From Ignavibacteriae bacterium HGW-Ignavibacteriae-1 (lineage in GTDB: Bacteria > Bacteroidota > Ignavibacteria > Kapaibacteriales > UBA2268), in assembly GCA_002839825.1 (NCBI GenBank), contig PGYU01000001.1, forward strand, positions 186,001-250,000: a stretch of DNA of 64,000 nt, given 5' to 3'. Below the pieces are notes generated by a model. It was not told where the DNA came from. It saw only the letters and a list, made by a program, of their open reading frames with translations, and did not search any database. This document shows, in pieces, positions 25,414 to 34,473 of this stretch. Position 1 is the first letter of the stretch. The number at the start of each line of letters is the position of its first letter. The position numbers and the translations under genes are program-made.

Positions 25414-25437
25414 CAAAGGATGCAAGGTTGTATTTTG

Positions 25438-25511
25438 TGGGCTCTACAGGATTCGAACCGGCGACCTCTACGATGTCAACGTAGCGCTCTAACCAACTGA
25501 GCTAAGAGCCC
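25438..25511 (-). tRNA. tRNA-Val (GAC)
   Basis: A 74-nt cloverleaf on the minus strand. Acceptor GGGCTCT/AGAGCCC, discriminator A; D-arm GCTC...GAGC; anticodon stem CTACG/CGTAG with loop TTGACAT, so anticodon GAC; T-arm CCGG-TTCGAAT-CC. No CCA is encoded. It has its own promoter and terminator. Confidence 0.95.
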
Positions 25512-25523
25512 AAAATTCTGTTA

Positions 25524-25554
25524 CAAATATAACACATTTTGACGAGATAGCAAA
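25524..25554 (-). promoter_or_regulatory. Promoter of tRNA-Val
   Basis: On the minus strand TTTG (25554-25551), a 19-bp spacer and TATATTTG (25531-25524) match the Bacteroidota TTTG / TAnnTTTG consensus exactly, ending 12 bases before the tRNA. The rest of the gap up to wecB holds a possible plus-strand -7 element TATATTTG at 25652-25659. Confidence 0.65.
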
Positions 25555-25682
25555 TGATGTGTTAGCGATATTTTTGCTCTCATTTGATATTCCAAATTCA
25601 ATTCTACATCCTTTTTCAAATTCGTTTTCAGTTTTGTTCGCTTATAATCCTTATATTTGAATTTGTATAAAATTGAAAATTG

Positions 25683-26774
25683 ATGTCAAAAATTATTAAT
25701 ATTGTCGGGGCGCGCCCCAATTTCATGAAGATTGCTCCATTGATGAAAGCATACTCGGGCTCGACTTCCTTGGAGCCGATTTTGCTTCACACCGGGCAAC
25801 ATTACGATGCCAAAATGTCGTCTCTGTTTTTCGATGAGCTTGGCATTCCCAAGCCTGACATCAATCTCGAGGTCGGTTCGGATACACAAGCCAAACAAGT
25901 TGCCAAAATAATGGAACGCTTCGAAGATGTTTGCTTCAGCGTCAAACCTGACGCCATTCTCGTCGTGGGTGACGTCAATTCAACTATGGCTTGTAGTATA
26001 GTCGCCGCCAAACTCGGAATCAAGATTGTCCATCTCGAAGCAGGATTGCGTAGTTTCGACCGCACTATGCCGGAGGAAATCAACCGATTGGTTACCGATG
26101 CTCTTGCAGACTTGTTGTTGACACCATCGCTCGATGCAGACCAAAATTTATCGAATGAAGGCGTAAGCAATTCGAAAGTCTTTCGCGTGGGCAATATAAT
26201 GATTGATACATTATTTATGTTCTTGCCCAAGGCGGAACTTTCACCTATTCTTGATGATTTGAAACTCAGAACCGGGGAATTCAGCCTTGTGACTTTGCAC
26301 CGCCCATCGAATGTGGACGAGAAGGAAGGAATCCAAAGCATTATGAATACTTTGAATGAAATTTCTAAAGATATTGATATAATTTTCCCAATGCACCCTC
26401 GCACTAAGGAAAATTTGCGGAAGTTTGGTATAAATTTGAGCGCTCTGAACCCACGACTACAAATTTGCGAGCCGCTTGGATATCTTGATTTCCAGAAATT
26501 AATGTCTAACTCAAAATTTGTAATCACAGACAGCGGCGGAGTGCAAGAGGAGACTACTGCTCTGAAAATACCCTGCATCACATTACGCGAGAATACTGAA
26601 CGCCCAATCACGATATTGGAAGGCTCGAACGTCATTGCCGGAAAAGATATGCAAAAATTGTTGGTATATGCCAATCAAGCAATTGCCGGAAATTGGAAAC
26701 AAAGCCGAATCCCGGAAATGTGGGACGGCAAAACTGCCAAAAGAGTGATTGAAGTGTTGGAGAAAAATTTATAA
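25683..26774 (+). CDS. wecB: UDP-N-acetylglucosamine 2-epimerase (non-hydrolysing)
   Basis: The start is ATG 25683 rather than the overlapping TTG at 25680. The 363-residue product has the GT-B fold motifs of the non-hydrolysing epimerases: MSKIINIVGARPNFMKIAPL at the N-terminus, TGQHYDAKMS, VVGDVNSTMACS, VHLEAGLRSFDRTMPEEINR (catalytic Glu/Arg region), LVTLHRPSNVDEKEG and TDSGGVQEETTAL near the end. It converts UDP-GlcNAc to UDP-ManNAc for surface polysaccharide. It heads the operon with rfbC, rfbA, rfbB and rfbD (3-bp gap to rfbC), suggesting a joint role in a rhamnose- or ManNAc-containing glycan. Confidence 0.93.
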   Translation: MSKIINIVGARPNFMKIAPLMKAYSGSTSLEPILLHTGQHYDAKMSSLFFDELGIPKPDINLEVGSDTQAKQVAKIMERFEDVCFSVKPDAILVVGDVNSTMACSIVAAKLGIKIVHLEAGLRSFDRTMPEEINRLVTDALADLLLTPSLDADQNLSNEGVSNSKVFRVGNIMIDTLFMFLPKAELSPILDDLKLRTGEFSLVTLHRPSNVDEKEGIQSIMNTLNEISKDIDIIFPMHPRTKENLRKFGINLSALNPRLQICEPLGYLDFQKLMSNSKFVITDSGGVQEETTALKIPCITLRENTERPITILEGSNVIAGKDMQKLLVYANQAIAGNWKQSRIPEMWDGKTAKRVIEVLEKNL

Positions 26775-26777
26775 ATT

Positions 26778-27416
26778 ATGAAAATTACACAAGTCAATAG
26801 CCTTACTTTAAGCGAACTGAAGCTTATTCAATTCGCCCGATTTGGTGATGAACGCGGATATTTTACCGAGACTTTTCGTCAATCGGATTTCGAGAATAAT
26901 GCTAAAACTGAGTTCCTTGCCGAAAAGCAATTTAAACAAATAAACGAATCCTACACTAATGAAGGTTTTTTTCGCGGTTTGCATTTCCAATGGAATCCAT
27001 TTATGGACAAACTCGTAAGATGCGTTAACGGTCATATTATTGATTTTGCGCTGGATATTCGCCCCGAATCACCAAACTTTTGCAAAATCGTGGCTCAAGA
27101 ACTGAAATGCGACTATAAGAGCGAACTTGGTGAATGGTTTTGGGTGCCAAATGGATTCGCACACGGATTTTACGCTCTTGAAGATTCGCTTATCGAATAT
27201 ATGTGCACTTCCGAATGGTCGCAAGGACATGAGGCGTCATTGACAATTGCCGATGACCAAATTGATTGGTCAAATTGCGAACCTGATATAATTGATTTGA
27301 TGCACAAACGCATCAAAAATAAAACATTGAAAATGAGCAACAAGGACAAAATGGGGATGAATCTGAGCCAATGGGCTGATTCGATTGATGCAAGATTATT
27401 CAAATATGAGGCATAG
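26778..27416 (+). CDS. rfbC: dTDP-4-dehydrorhamnose 3,5-epimerase
   Basis: A 212-residue cupin-fold enzyme. ARFGDERGYFTETFR is at 20-34, FFRGLHFQ at 64-71 with catalytic His69, MDKLVRCVNGHIIDFALDIR at 76-95 with Lys78, and WVPNGFAHGFYALED at 122-136, all as in RfbC/RmlC. It is slightly longer at the C-terminus than the usual ~180 residues. It makes dTDP-4-keto-L-rhamnose from the RfbB product. A 3,4-ketoisomerase role is less likely given the RGLH motif. The stop is immediately followed by the rfbA start. Confidence 0.9.
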   Translation: MKITQVNSLTLSELKLIQFARFGDERGYFTETFRQSDFENNAKTEFLAEKQFKQINESYTNEGFFRGLHFQWNPFMDKLVRCVNGHIIDFALDIRPESPNFCKIVAQELKCDYKSELGEWFWVPNGFAHGFYALEDSLIEYMCTSEWSQGHEASLTIADDQIDWSNCEPDIIDLMHKRIKNKTLKMSNKDKMGMNLSQWADSIDARLFKYEA

Positions 27417-28292
27417 ATGAAAACTAAAGGTATCATTCTCGCCGGTGGTAAGGGGACAAGACTATACCCTATGACCAATATTTTTTCTAAGCAATTGCAG
27501 CCGGTTTATGATAAGCCGATGATTTATTATCCGCTTTCGACATTGATGCTGGCAGGTATTCGTGAAGTATTACTCATATCCACACCCGATGACACTCCAA
27601 ATTACAAAAAATTATTGGGCGACGGCTCGCAATTCGGAATTACAATCGAATATAAGATTCAAGATTCGCCGGGTGGATTGCCACAAGCATTCATCATTGG
27701 CGAACAATTTATCGGTGATTCACAGGTTTGCCTGATTCTGGGTGATAACCTTTTCTATGGCAAACTTGACTTCTTGCGAGATGGCATAAGCAACAATCAT
27801 GGCGGAACTATTTTTGCCTATCATGTGGATAATCCAACTGAATACGGCGTTGTGGAATTCGACCACAATCATAAAGTGTTGAGCATTGAAGAAAAGCCAA
27901 AGAATCCCAAATCCAAATACGCAATTCCCGGCTTGTACATTTTCAATTCTAAAGTTGCAGCTTATTCACGCGAACTCAAACCGAGTGTGCGAGGTGAAAT
28001 CGAAATCACTGACCTTCACAAGCACTATTTGCGTGATAATGAACTCGATGTGGTCACTATCGGCAGAGGAGTCGCATGGCTTGATACCGGAACACCTCAT
28101 TCCTTACTCGAAGCCGGTGTCTTTATTCAAACTATCGAAAAACGCCAAGGTACAAAAATCGCTTGTTTGGAAGAAATTGCTTTACAACAAGAGTTCATTG
28201 ATTTGGATTCATATCTTAAATTAATTGACAGCTTACCCGAATGCGATTACAAAAATTATTGCAAAAAAATTATAAACGAGTATAATAGATGA
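27417..28292 (+). CDS. rfbA: Glucose-1-phosphate thymidylyltransferase
   Basis: A 291-residue nucleotidyltransferase that makes dTDP-glucose from dTTP and glucose-1-phosphate. GGKGTRLYPMTNIFSKQLQP is at about 9-28 (nucleotide-binding signature and Lys), DKPMIYYPLSTLMLAGI follows, then ILGDNLFYG (metal-binding Asp) and RGVAWLDTGTPHSLLEA, all canonical for RfbA/RmlA. Length is normal. The start directly abuts the rfbC stop (TAGATG), and its stop overlaps the rfbB start by four bases (ATGA), so translation is probably coupled. Confidence 0.95.
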   Translation: MKTKGIILAGGKGTRLYPMTNIFSKQLQPVYDKPMIYYPLSTLMLAGIREVLLISTPDDTPNYKKLLGDGSQFGITIEYKIQDSPGGLPQAFIIGEQFIGDSQVCLILGDNLFYGKLDFLRDGISNNHGGTIFAYHVDNPTEYGVVEFDHNHKVLSIEEKPKNPKSKYAIPGLYIFNSKVAAYSRELKPSVRGEIEITDLHKHYLRDNELDVVTIGRGVAWLDTGTPHSLLEAGVFIQTIEKRQGTKIACLEEIALQQEFIDLDSYLKLIDSLPECDYKNYCKKIINEYNR

Positions 28293-29281
28293 AAATATTG
28301 ATTACCGGCGGTGCGGGTTTCATTGGAAGTGAATTTGTCAGACAAGCTGTAAGTGCAGGTCATCAAATTGCCGTGATTGACAATCTGACCTATGCCGCAG
28401 ATAAAAAGCGCTTGTCTGAAGTTTGGAATGATATTGAATTTTTCGAGGGCGACATCGCTTCAAATGATTTTGTAATGTCGGTCTTTTCGTCTTTTCGTCC
28501 TGAAAGTATTGTTCATTGGGCGGCTGAAAGTCATGTGGATAGAAGTATTTTAGAACCGACAATTTTTATGACAACTAACATACTTGGAACTCATAATTTG
28601 TTGGAAGCCGCAAAATCATTTGAAATCGAAAAATTCATCAATATTTCTACAGATGAAGTTTATGGCGAACTTGGCGAGTCCGGCTCATTTTTTGAAGATA
28701 CACCTCTCGCACCAAATTCACCTTATTCAGTGAGCAAAACCTCTGCTGATATGCTAGGGCGCGCTTATTTGCGCACATATGGCACTCCTGTAATCACAGT
28801 GAGACCATCGAACAACTACGGTCCATGGCAATATCCTGAAAAATTGGTGCCTGTAGTTATTTTAAAAGCGCTTGCCGATGAACGAATTCCCGTTTACGGT
28901 GCAGGTGAAAATATTCGCGAATGGCTCTACGTTGCCGATTGTGCTTCAGCTGTATTGGAAATCCTAAATCACGGTCGAGTGGGGGAGATTTACAATATCG
29001 GGAGTGGAAACGAAAAGCGAAATATTGATGTCGTCAAGGCAATTCTTGATTTGCTCGGTAAATCTCACGATTTGATAGAGTTTGTGAAGGACAGACCCGG
29101 ACACGATTTCCGGTATTCCTTGAATTATGACAAAATTGCAAATGAGCTATCTTGGTCTCCCAAAGTCAATTTTGAAATTGGAATTACCAATACCGTAAAT
29201 TGGTATCTTCAAAATATAGACTGGGCTAACGGAAAAATTCACGATTTGAAAAAATATTGGGCGAAGGTTTACAGCAAATGA
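28289..29281 (+). CDS. rfbB: dTDP-glucose 4,6-dehydratase
   Basis: A 330-residue extended short-chain dehydrogenase. It has NAD-binding GGAGFIGSEF at 7-16, HWAAESHVDRS at 76-86, the catalytic triad Asp122-Glu123 in STDEVYGE with Tyr146 and Lys150 in YSVSK, and RPSNNYGPWQYPEKL after that. These define RfbB/RmlB rather than a plain epimerase. It converts dTDP-glucose to dTDP-4-keto-6-deoxyglucose. It overlaps rfbA and rfbD by four bases at each end. Confidence 0.95.
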   Translation: MKILITGGAGFIGSEFVRQAVSAGHQIAVIDNLTYAADKKRLSEVWNDIEFFEGDIASNDFVMSVFSSFRPESIVHWAAESHVDRSILEPTIFMTTNILGTHNLLEAAKSFEIEKFINISTDEVYGELGESGSFFEDTPLAPNSPYSVSKTSADMLGRAYLRTYGTPVITVRPSNNYGPWQYPEKLVPVVILKALADERIPVYGAGENIREWLYVADCASAVLEILNHGRVGEIYNIGSGNEKRNIDVVKAILDLLGKSHDLIEFVKDRPGHDFRYSLNYDKIANELSWSPKVNFEIGITNTVNWYLQNIDWANGKIHDLKKYWAKVYSK

Positions 29282-30144
29282 AAGTGATAATATTTGGCGG
29301 TGCAGGACAACTTGGCAAAGAATTTGTCAAACTATTCTCCGCTGATGAGAATGTTCAATTATTCAAATACGACAAAGTTGATTTTGACATTTCCGATTTT
29401 GACGCTGTAGAAAAAGTATTTCACAAGATTGAACCTGCACTTGTTATCAATTGCGCTGCATATATTGAAACTGACTCAGATAATAAATTTTCGCCAAATT
29501 ATCCTGTCAATGCATTTGCACCTTATCTTTTGGCTTTGTTATCCAATAAATTTGGTGCTAAATATGTTCATTTCAGTTCGGATTATGTTTTTGACGGTTT
29601 AAAATTATCGCCATATACTGAAGATGACAAATGCAATCCACTTAATGATTACGGAAATGCAAAGCGAATTGGAGAACAAATTATCATGGAAAAACTCCCG
29701 AAATCATTAATTTTCCGAATCAGCTGGGTTTATGGGTTAGGACCGAATAATTTTATATATAAATTGTTGCAATGGTCACGTAAACAAAAAGTATTAAATA
29801 TTGTTGATGACGAGATTTCGGTTCCTTCGTCGGTAAGGTTTATTGCCGCAAACGTTTTGAAAGCATTAAGCAAAGATTTATCAGGAATATATCATTTAAC
29901 GCCAACCGGGAATTGTTCTCGCTACGAATGGGCATTGATGATAAAAAAGCATTTAGATTTAGATGTTGAAATCCATCCCGCTAAAATGATTGATTTCGAG
30001 CAAAATGTCAAAAGACCACAGTTTTCGGCTATGTCATCAGAAAAATTGTCGAGAGAATTAGGAATACAATTCAAAAGTTGGAATGAAGAACTTGATGAAT
30101 ATTTGCCTCAGGAGCGAGAATATTTCATCTCACCACCTAAGTAA
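29278..30144 (+). CDS. rfbD: dTDP-4-dehydrorhamnose reductase
   Basis: ATG 29278 in the ATGA overlap with rfbB is preferred over an earlier in-frame start. The 288-residue product has GGAGQLGKEF (7-16), INCAAYIETD (57-66), FSSDYVFDG (99-107) and the catalytic Tyr125/Lys129 (YGNAK), followed by FRISWVYGLG. It is the last enzyme of dTDP-L-rhamnose synthesis. It ends by overlapping the 3' end of the convergent amidohydrolase gene by 37 bp, with no terminator between them. Confidence 0.9.
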   Translation: MKVIIFGGAGQLGKEFVKLFSADENVQLFKYDKVDFDISDFDAVEKVFHKIEPALVINCAAYIETDSDNKFSPNYPVNAFAPYLLALLSNKFGAKYVHFSSDYVFDGLKLSPYTEDDKCNPLNDYGNAKRIGEQIIMEKLPKSLIFRISWVYGLGPNNFIYKLLQWSRKQKVLNIVDDEISVPSSVRFIAANVLKALSKDLSGIYHLTPTGNCSRYEWALMIKKHLDLDVEIHPAKMIDFEQNVKRPQFSAMSSEKLSRELGIQFKSWNEELDEYLPQEREYFISPPK

Positions 30145-31622
30145 ACTGCTTCAACCGATGTTTCATGTATTTGAGATTTCGAACTGATGTTGCTGTTTGT
30201 AATTACAAAATCAGCCTTATAACCAACTCTCAATAAACCTGTTGAAGAATTTACAACTTTTGCAGGTGTTAGGGTATATGATTTTATGGCGTCAAATAGA
30301 TTCAATCTTTCCGCCGGATTTTGAATTTCGCCACCGTCTAAATTTTGTCTTGTGAGAAAGGCTGAGAGCCCCAAAAATGGATTGTGTGATTCAATCGGGA
30401 AATCAGAACCTGCAATTATTTCGACACCATTTTTCAATAATTTTTGCCACGGGTATCCATGCTTATCGAATATTTCTCGACCGAGCCTTGCCAATGCCAT
30501 TTTCTCATCACCAATATAATGAATAGGCTGAACTGAAGCTATTACGTTCAGTTCTCTGAATCTTGGAATATCCTCTTCAGCAACTATTTGAGCATGCTCA
30601 ATTCTCAATTTATTACTGAATTTCCCGAATTTTTCCCGCAAAATTTGATAAGCATCCAATACTTCCCGATTTGCTCTATCGCCAATTGCATGAATTGCAA
30701 TATCAAAGCCTTGTTGGATGGCAATTTCAGCTTTTTCAGCCATTTGCATTTTGTCAAAAATCAACAAGCCTCTGTTGCCATCATCATCGGCGTAATCCGA
30801 CAACAATGCTGCACCTCTTGAGCCTAACGCACCATCTGAAAATAGTTTTATCCCAACGATATTGAAAAATTCGGAAATGATTGGCTTAATTCCGGCATCA
30901 ATGTATTCGTCATTTTGAGCTGAAACATGCGAAAAAACTCTAATCTTCAGCTCATTATTTGAATTCATTTTATGGAATATCTCAACTAATTTCGGCGAAA
31001 CATCCATATCATGGACTGCCGTAATGCCGGTTTCGATGCACAAATCTTGGGCAATTGAAATGAAATCTTGATACTGCTCATCGGAAAAATCGGGAATTAG
31101 CTTTTCTGCCAACAACATCGCCGAATCAACCAACACACCGTTAGGAGTGCCGTCATCATATCTCAAAATCGCCCCTCCGACAGGGTCTTTGGTATCTTTG
31201 CTTATTCCGGCAATTTCCAAAGCTTTTGAATTTACCCACGCAGCATGTCCGTCAACTCTGATGAAATAGCAAGGCTTATCGGGAAATGCTTTATCGAGGA
31301 GTTCTAAAGTTGGTAAACCGCTTTTTGACCAATTTTCCTGATTCCAGCCTCTGCCAAAAATCCAGTTGCTTCTGTAAAATGGCTGCGATTCAGCTTTTTC
31401 GATACAATCTTTTTCGGATTTGCAATCATCAAATGTCAGAATTTTCTGCATCATGCCCAATCCCCATAAGTGGCAATGCGAATCTGTAATGCCGGGCGAT
31501 ACATAAGCATTCCTGAAAACGGTTCCGGTGTCGCCAGTGACCACACAAACGCCTTCGTCAAAAGGTGTGATTGATTTAATCAACCCATCTTTCAATTCAA
31601 TTTTTATATTACTCAGTGTCAT
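30108..31622 (-). CDS. Amidohydrolase-3-family (YtcJ-like) metal-dependent hydrolase
   Basis: A 504-residue cytoplasmic protein (no signal peptide). VSPGITDSHCHLWGLG gives the HxH metal site near residue 49. WIFGRGWNQENW, IRVDGHAAWVNSKAL, ITAVHDMDV, IKLFSDGALGSRGAAL, IAIHAIGDRAN and AGSDFPIESHNPFLG are all typical of YtcJ/amidohydro_3 members. The family hydrolyses C-N bonds in varied substrates, so the real substrate is unknown. Its start overlaps the upstream ferredoxin gene by 14 bp, so the two are cotranscribed, although a ferredoxin has no evident role with this enzyme. Confidence 0.85.
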   Translation of the reverse strand: MTLSNIKIELKDGLIKSITPFDEGVCVVTGDTGTVFRNAYVSPGITDSHCHLWGLGMMQKILTFDDCKSEKDCIEKAESQPFYRSNWIFGRGWNQENWSKSGLPTLELLDKAFPDKPCYFIRVDGHAAWVNSKALEIAGISKDTKDPVGGAILRYDDGTPNGVLVDSAMLLAEKLIPDFSDEQYQDFISIAQDLCIETGITAVHDMDVSPKLVEIFHKMNSNNELKIRVFSHVSAQNDEYIDAGIKPIISEFFNIVGIKLFSDGALGSRGAALLSDYADDDGNRGLLIFDKMQMAEKAEIAIQQGFDIAIHAIGDRANREVLDAYQILREKFGKFSNKLRIEHAQIVAEEDIPRFRELNVIASVQPIHYIGDEKMALARLGREIFDKHGYPWQKLLKNGVEIIAGSDFPIESHNPFLGLSAFLTRQNLDGGEIQNPAERLNLFDAIKSYTLTPAKVVNSSTGLLRVGYKADFVITNSNISSKSQIHETSVEAVYLGGEMKYSRS

Positions 31623-31812
31623 TTTCTATCCTTTTTATTACATCTACCGGACAAACTGCATGACATTGAGGCTCGTCAAAATAACCGATACACTCAACGC
31701 ATTTATCCGGGTCAATTTCAAAAATGTCTTCGCCCAAAAAAATAGCTTCAGTCGGGCAAATTGGCTCACATTTGCCACAAATTATACAATCATCTAAAAT
31801 TTTAAGCGCCAT
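31609..31812 (-). CDS. 2[4Fe-4S] ferredoxin (YfhL/Alvin type)
   Basis: A 67-residue protein with two cluster motifs: Cys9, 12, 15, 19 (CxxCxxCxxxC) and Cys38, 41, 50, 54 (CxxC-x8-CxxxC). The 8-residue insertion in the second motif marks the Alvin-type (YfhL) ferredoxins of low potential. It shuttles electrons in the cytoplasm; the redox partner is unknown. It overlaps the genes on both sides (14 bp with the amidohydrolase, 11 bp with the glycosyltransferase), which indicates a tight minus-strand operon. Confidence 0.93.
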   Translation of the reverse strand: MALKILDDCIICGKCEPICPTEAIFLGEDIFEIDPDKCVECIGYFDEPQCHAVCPVDVIKRIENDTE

Positions 31813-32758
31813 ATTGTTGCTTCATCTTGGATTTTAAATAGTCGTAATTTTTCATCCAACTTATTAAGAATTCTAAGCTTTTATCACGAAAAACTTCTCT
31901 TTTGCTTTTTTTTTGGATTACGACAGCAAATGTTATTGAGTACAAATATGCCAAAAAAAATTTCAAAATTTGAGTCATTTTGAAAAATGATGATTCAAGC
32001 ATACTCAAGTGCTTTTTCATAAAAAGACGTTTTGTATAGATAAGCAGTGGGATATATCGGAAATTGAATGTTTCTCGAGTAGCACCACCGAAATGCGTTA
32101 CCAATACATTTCTCACTATATAATTCCGGTAAGTTGCTTTAGAAGCTCTCTTGCAAAAGTCGGCATCTTCTGTACCAAAAAAATACTCTTCACAGAAACC
32201 ATCCAATTCCTCAAACAGTTTCTTGGAAAATAACATAAGCGCCCCAATTGTATAATCAACTTCTAATGAAGGTAAATTATCTCGATGTCTTGCAAATTCC
32301 TTTGCATATCCCTTGTGAATGCATTTGCTAAGATAAGTCATTTCCCAAAACCCAAATTTGTAACTTGGGAAGTAGGAAAAAGTTTCTTGATATGTTCCAT
32401 CTGCATTCATTAATTGAGGAGCTACAACGCCGGGTTTATCCAACTCCAAATATGTTGAAAGTAGTTTTTGGACTGACTCGTCGGGATAAATGATATCGCT
32501 GTTGCTAATAATATAATAATCAGCTTCGGATGCTGAAACGCCACGATTGATAGCCTTAGCATAACCAAAATTTTTATCATTAGGGACAATTCTTACTTGA
32601 GGATAATTTTTTGTCAAAAACATAACGCTATCATCGCTTGAGGCATTATCAACAACGATAATATTGCCATCGCCGATTCCATTGGAACGCAGAGAATCAA
32701 TACAATCACAAGTCAACTGTCGAGTGTTTAGATTGATAATAATGACATCCAAATGCAT
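31802..32758 (-). CDS. Family 2 glycosyltransferase
   Basis: ATG 32758 is preferred, though a TTG at 32770, four bases after AGGA, is possible. The 318-residue product has a GT-A core: LDVIIINLNTRQLTCDCIDSL, IIVVDNASSDDSV, NFGYAKAINRGV and IISNSDI (DxD-equivalent metal site), then EYFFGTEDADFCKRA near residue 200, as in rhamnosyltransferase-like GT2 enzymes (WbbL type). A hydrophobic stretch near 275-290 may be membrane-associated. Its position beside the dTDP-rhamnose operon makes a rhamnosyl- or other sugar-transfer role likely, but the acceptor is unknown. A -7-like TATATTTG lies at 32809-32802. Confidence 0.85.
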   Translation of the reverse strand: MHLDVIIINLNTRQLTCDCIDSLRSNGIGDGNIIVVDNASSDDSVMFLTKNYPQVRIVPNDKNFGYAKAINRGVSASEADYYIISNSDIIYPDESVQKLLSTYLELDKPGVVAPQLMNADGTYQETFSYFPSYKFGFWEMTYLSKCIHKGYAKEFARHRDNLPSLEVDYTIGALMLFSKKLFEELDGFCEEYFFGTEDADFCKRASKATYRNYIVRNVLVTHFGGATRETFNFRYIPLLIYTKRLFMKKHLSMLESSFFKMTQILKFFLAYLYSITFAVVIQKKSKREVFRDKSLEFLISWMKNYDYLKSKMKQQYGA

Positions 32759-32833
32759 TTGGTTTGGCAAAGTTTCCTTACATTACAAGTTTTTCAAAAG
32801 ACAAATATAAATATATTGTTTTACTTAAGCTAA

Positions 32834-34333
32834 ATGAAAAAACTAATCGAATCAATCTTAGCCAAGGTCGAAAAGTCTGTGGACAGACTTCCTGACCCAT
32901 TCTTTCTATTTTTGGGTCTGGCTTTTTTGGTTGTTCTAATCTCGTATTTTGCATCTTTAGTTCAATTTAGTGCTATAAATCCCACATCCGGCGAACCAAT
33001 CAACGTTGTCAATCTGCTTTCCAAATCTGGAATTCAGAGAATGTTGACCAATGCAACGGCAAATTTCATAAATTTCCCGCCTTTGGGGATAGTTTTAATT
33101 ACAATTATTGGCATCGGAATCGCAGAAAAGTCTGGCTTTTTTAAGACTTCATTGCTCACATTGACAGCTTCAGTACCCAAAAAGTTGATAGCTCCCGTTC
33201 TAATATTGATTTCAGTCAACGCAAGTCTGATGGCTGATTCGGGAGTAGTTTTGTTGCCACCGCTTGGAGCTATGCTTTTTGCTTCGTATGGCAGACATCC
33301 GATTGCAGGCTTATTGGCAGCTTTTGCGGCAGTTTGCGGTGGATTTAGTGCATCATTTTTCATAACGGCACTCGACCCTTTGTTGTCCTCATTCACCGAT
33401 GCGGCTGCAAAAACTATTGACCCAAGCTACGATGTATTCCCGACTGCAAATTATTATTTCATGATAGCATCTGTGTTCGTTGTTACAGCCGTTTGTTGGT
33501 TTGTGACAGACAAAATCGTCGAACCTGCGCTCAAAAATACTGAAATTAAACCGGTAGAAAGTGATTCCGATACAACAAATCCAAATTCACGTAAGGCATT
33601 TTATTACGGAATCGGCAGTGTTGTAGTAATGTCATTGTTGATTCTATGGGCTGTTTTACCCGATGATGGCTTATTAAGAGACGAAGCAGGAACGATGAAA
33701 CCACTGTTTCGGAGTATTGTCACTATTTTGATGCTTATGTTTGCAGTATCAGGAATCGTTTATGGCTATGCCGCAAAGACAATCAACAATTCTAAAGACA
33801 TAGTCCGAATGAGCAATGATATGATGGGCTCGATGGGCTCCTACATCGTTTTAGTATTTGCCATAGGTCAATTCATAGCATATTTCAACGATTCAAATTT
33901 GGGCTTGATTATCGCCGTCAAAGGTGCTGAATTACTTCAAGAACTTGATTTAGGACGAGAATTGATACTTTTATCATTCTTGTTTTTCTCGATGATAGTG
34001 AATATTTTCATTTCGAGTGCGTCTGCCAAGTGGGCTTTATTGGCGTCAGTCTTTGTTCCGATGTTCATGTTGCTGGGAATAAGTCCCGAATCAACACAAA
34101 TGATGTATCGAATTGGCGATTCGGTAACAAATTTTATAACGCCACTTTTTCCATATTTCCCGATTTTAATAGTATTTGCAAAACAATTTGCACCTGAAAT
34201 CACTTTTGGCAAATTAATATCCTTACTTTTGCCATATTCATTTGCATTAGCTCTTATATGGGGTTTAATGGCGGCTATATGGGTGTTTGCGGGGATTCCA
34301 TTAGGACCCGATGCACCTGTTTTTTTAGATTAA
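32834..34333 (+). CDS. AbgT-family transporter
   Basis: A 499-residue membrane protein with about 11-13 helices. AbgT features include the N-terminal VEKSVDRLPDPFFLFLGLA, then LITIIGIGIAEKSGFF, SVNASLMADSGVVLLPPLGA, GRHPIAGLLAAFAAVCGGFS, and near the end SAKWALLASVFVPMFMLLG and DSVTNFITPLFPYFPI. Known members take up p-aminobenzoyl-glutamate or export sulphonamides; which applies here cannot be told. It is divergent from the glycosyltransferase by 75 bp. Confidence 0.9.
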   Translation: MKKLIESILAKVEKSVDRLPDPFFLFLGLAFLVVLISYFASLVQFSAINPTSGEPINVVNLLSKSGIQRMLTNATANFINFPPLGIVLITIIGIGIAEKSGFFKTSLLTLTASVPKKLIAPVLILISVNASLMADSGVVLLPPLGAMLFASYGRHPIAGLLAAFAAVCGGFSASFFITALDPLLSSFTDAAAKTIDPSYDVFPTANYYFMIASVFVVTAVCWFVTDKIVEPALKNTEIKPVESDSDTTNPNSRKAFYYGIGSVVVMSLLILWAVLPDDGLLRDEAGTMKPLFRSIVTILMLMFAVSGIVYGYAAKTINNSKDIVRMSNDMMGSMGSYIVLVFAIGQFIAYFNDSNLGLIIAVKGAELLQELDLGRELILLSFLFFSMIVNIFISSASAKWALLASVFVPMFMLLGISPESTQMMYRIGDSVTNFITPLFPYFPILIVFAKQFAPEITFGKLISLLLPYSFALALIWGLMAAIWVFAGIPLGPDAPVFLD

Positions 34334-34377
34334 TGCAGAAAAATATTAAGTTTAAGTGAACATGTTTATAAATTTCA

Positions 34378-34409
34378 TTTGAATAATCTATTAATTAAGC
34401 ATAAATTTG
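34378..34409 (+). promoter_or_regulatory. Promoter of the secD-secF operon
   Basis: TTTG (34378-34381), a 20-bp spacer and TAAATTTG (34402-34409) fit the Bacteroidota consensus exactly. It lies about 65 bases before the secD start and is the clearest housekeeping-type promoter before a protein gene in the window. Confidence 0.65.
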
Positions 34410-34473
34410 TACTTCGTATGGAATGCAATTAAAAAAAACAAAACTTATTAGAGATATAAACGGAGGCATTTAG

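Noticed and set aside
25802-26674. A long minus-strand open frame opposite wecB
   Set aside because: It lies wholly within a recognised gene, has no family motif, and reads as a shadow of coding bias.
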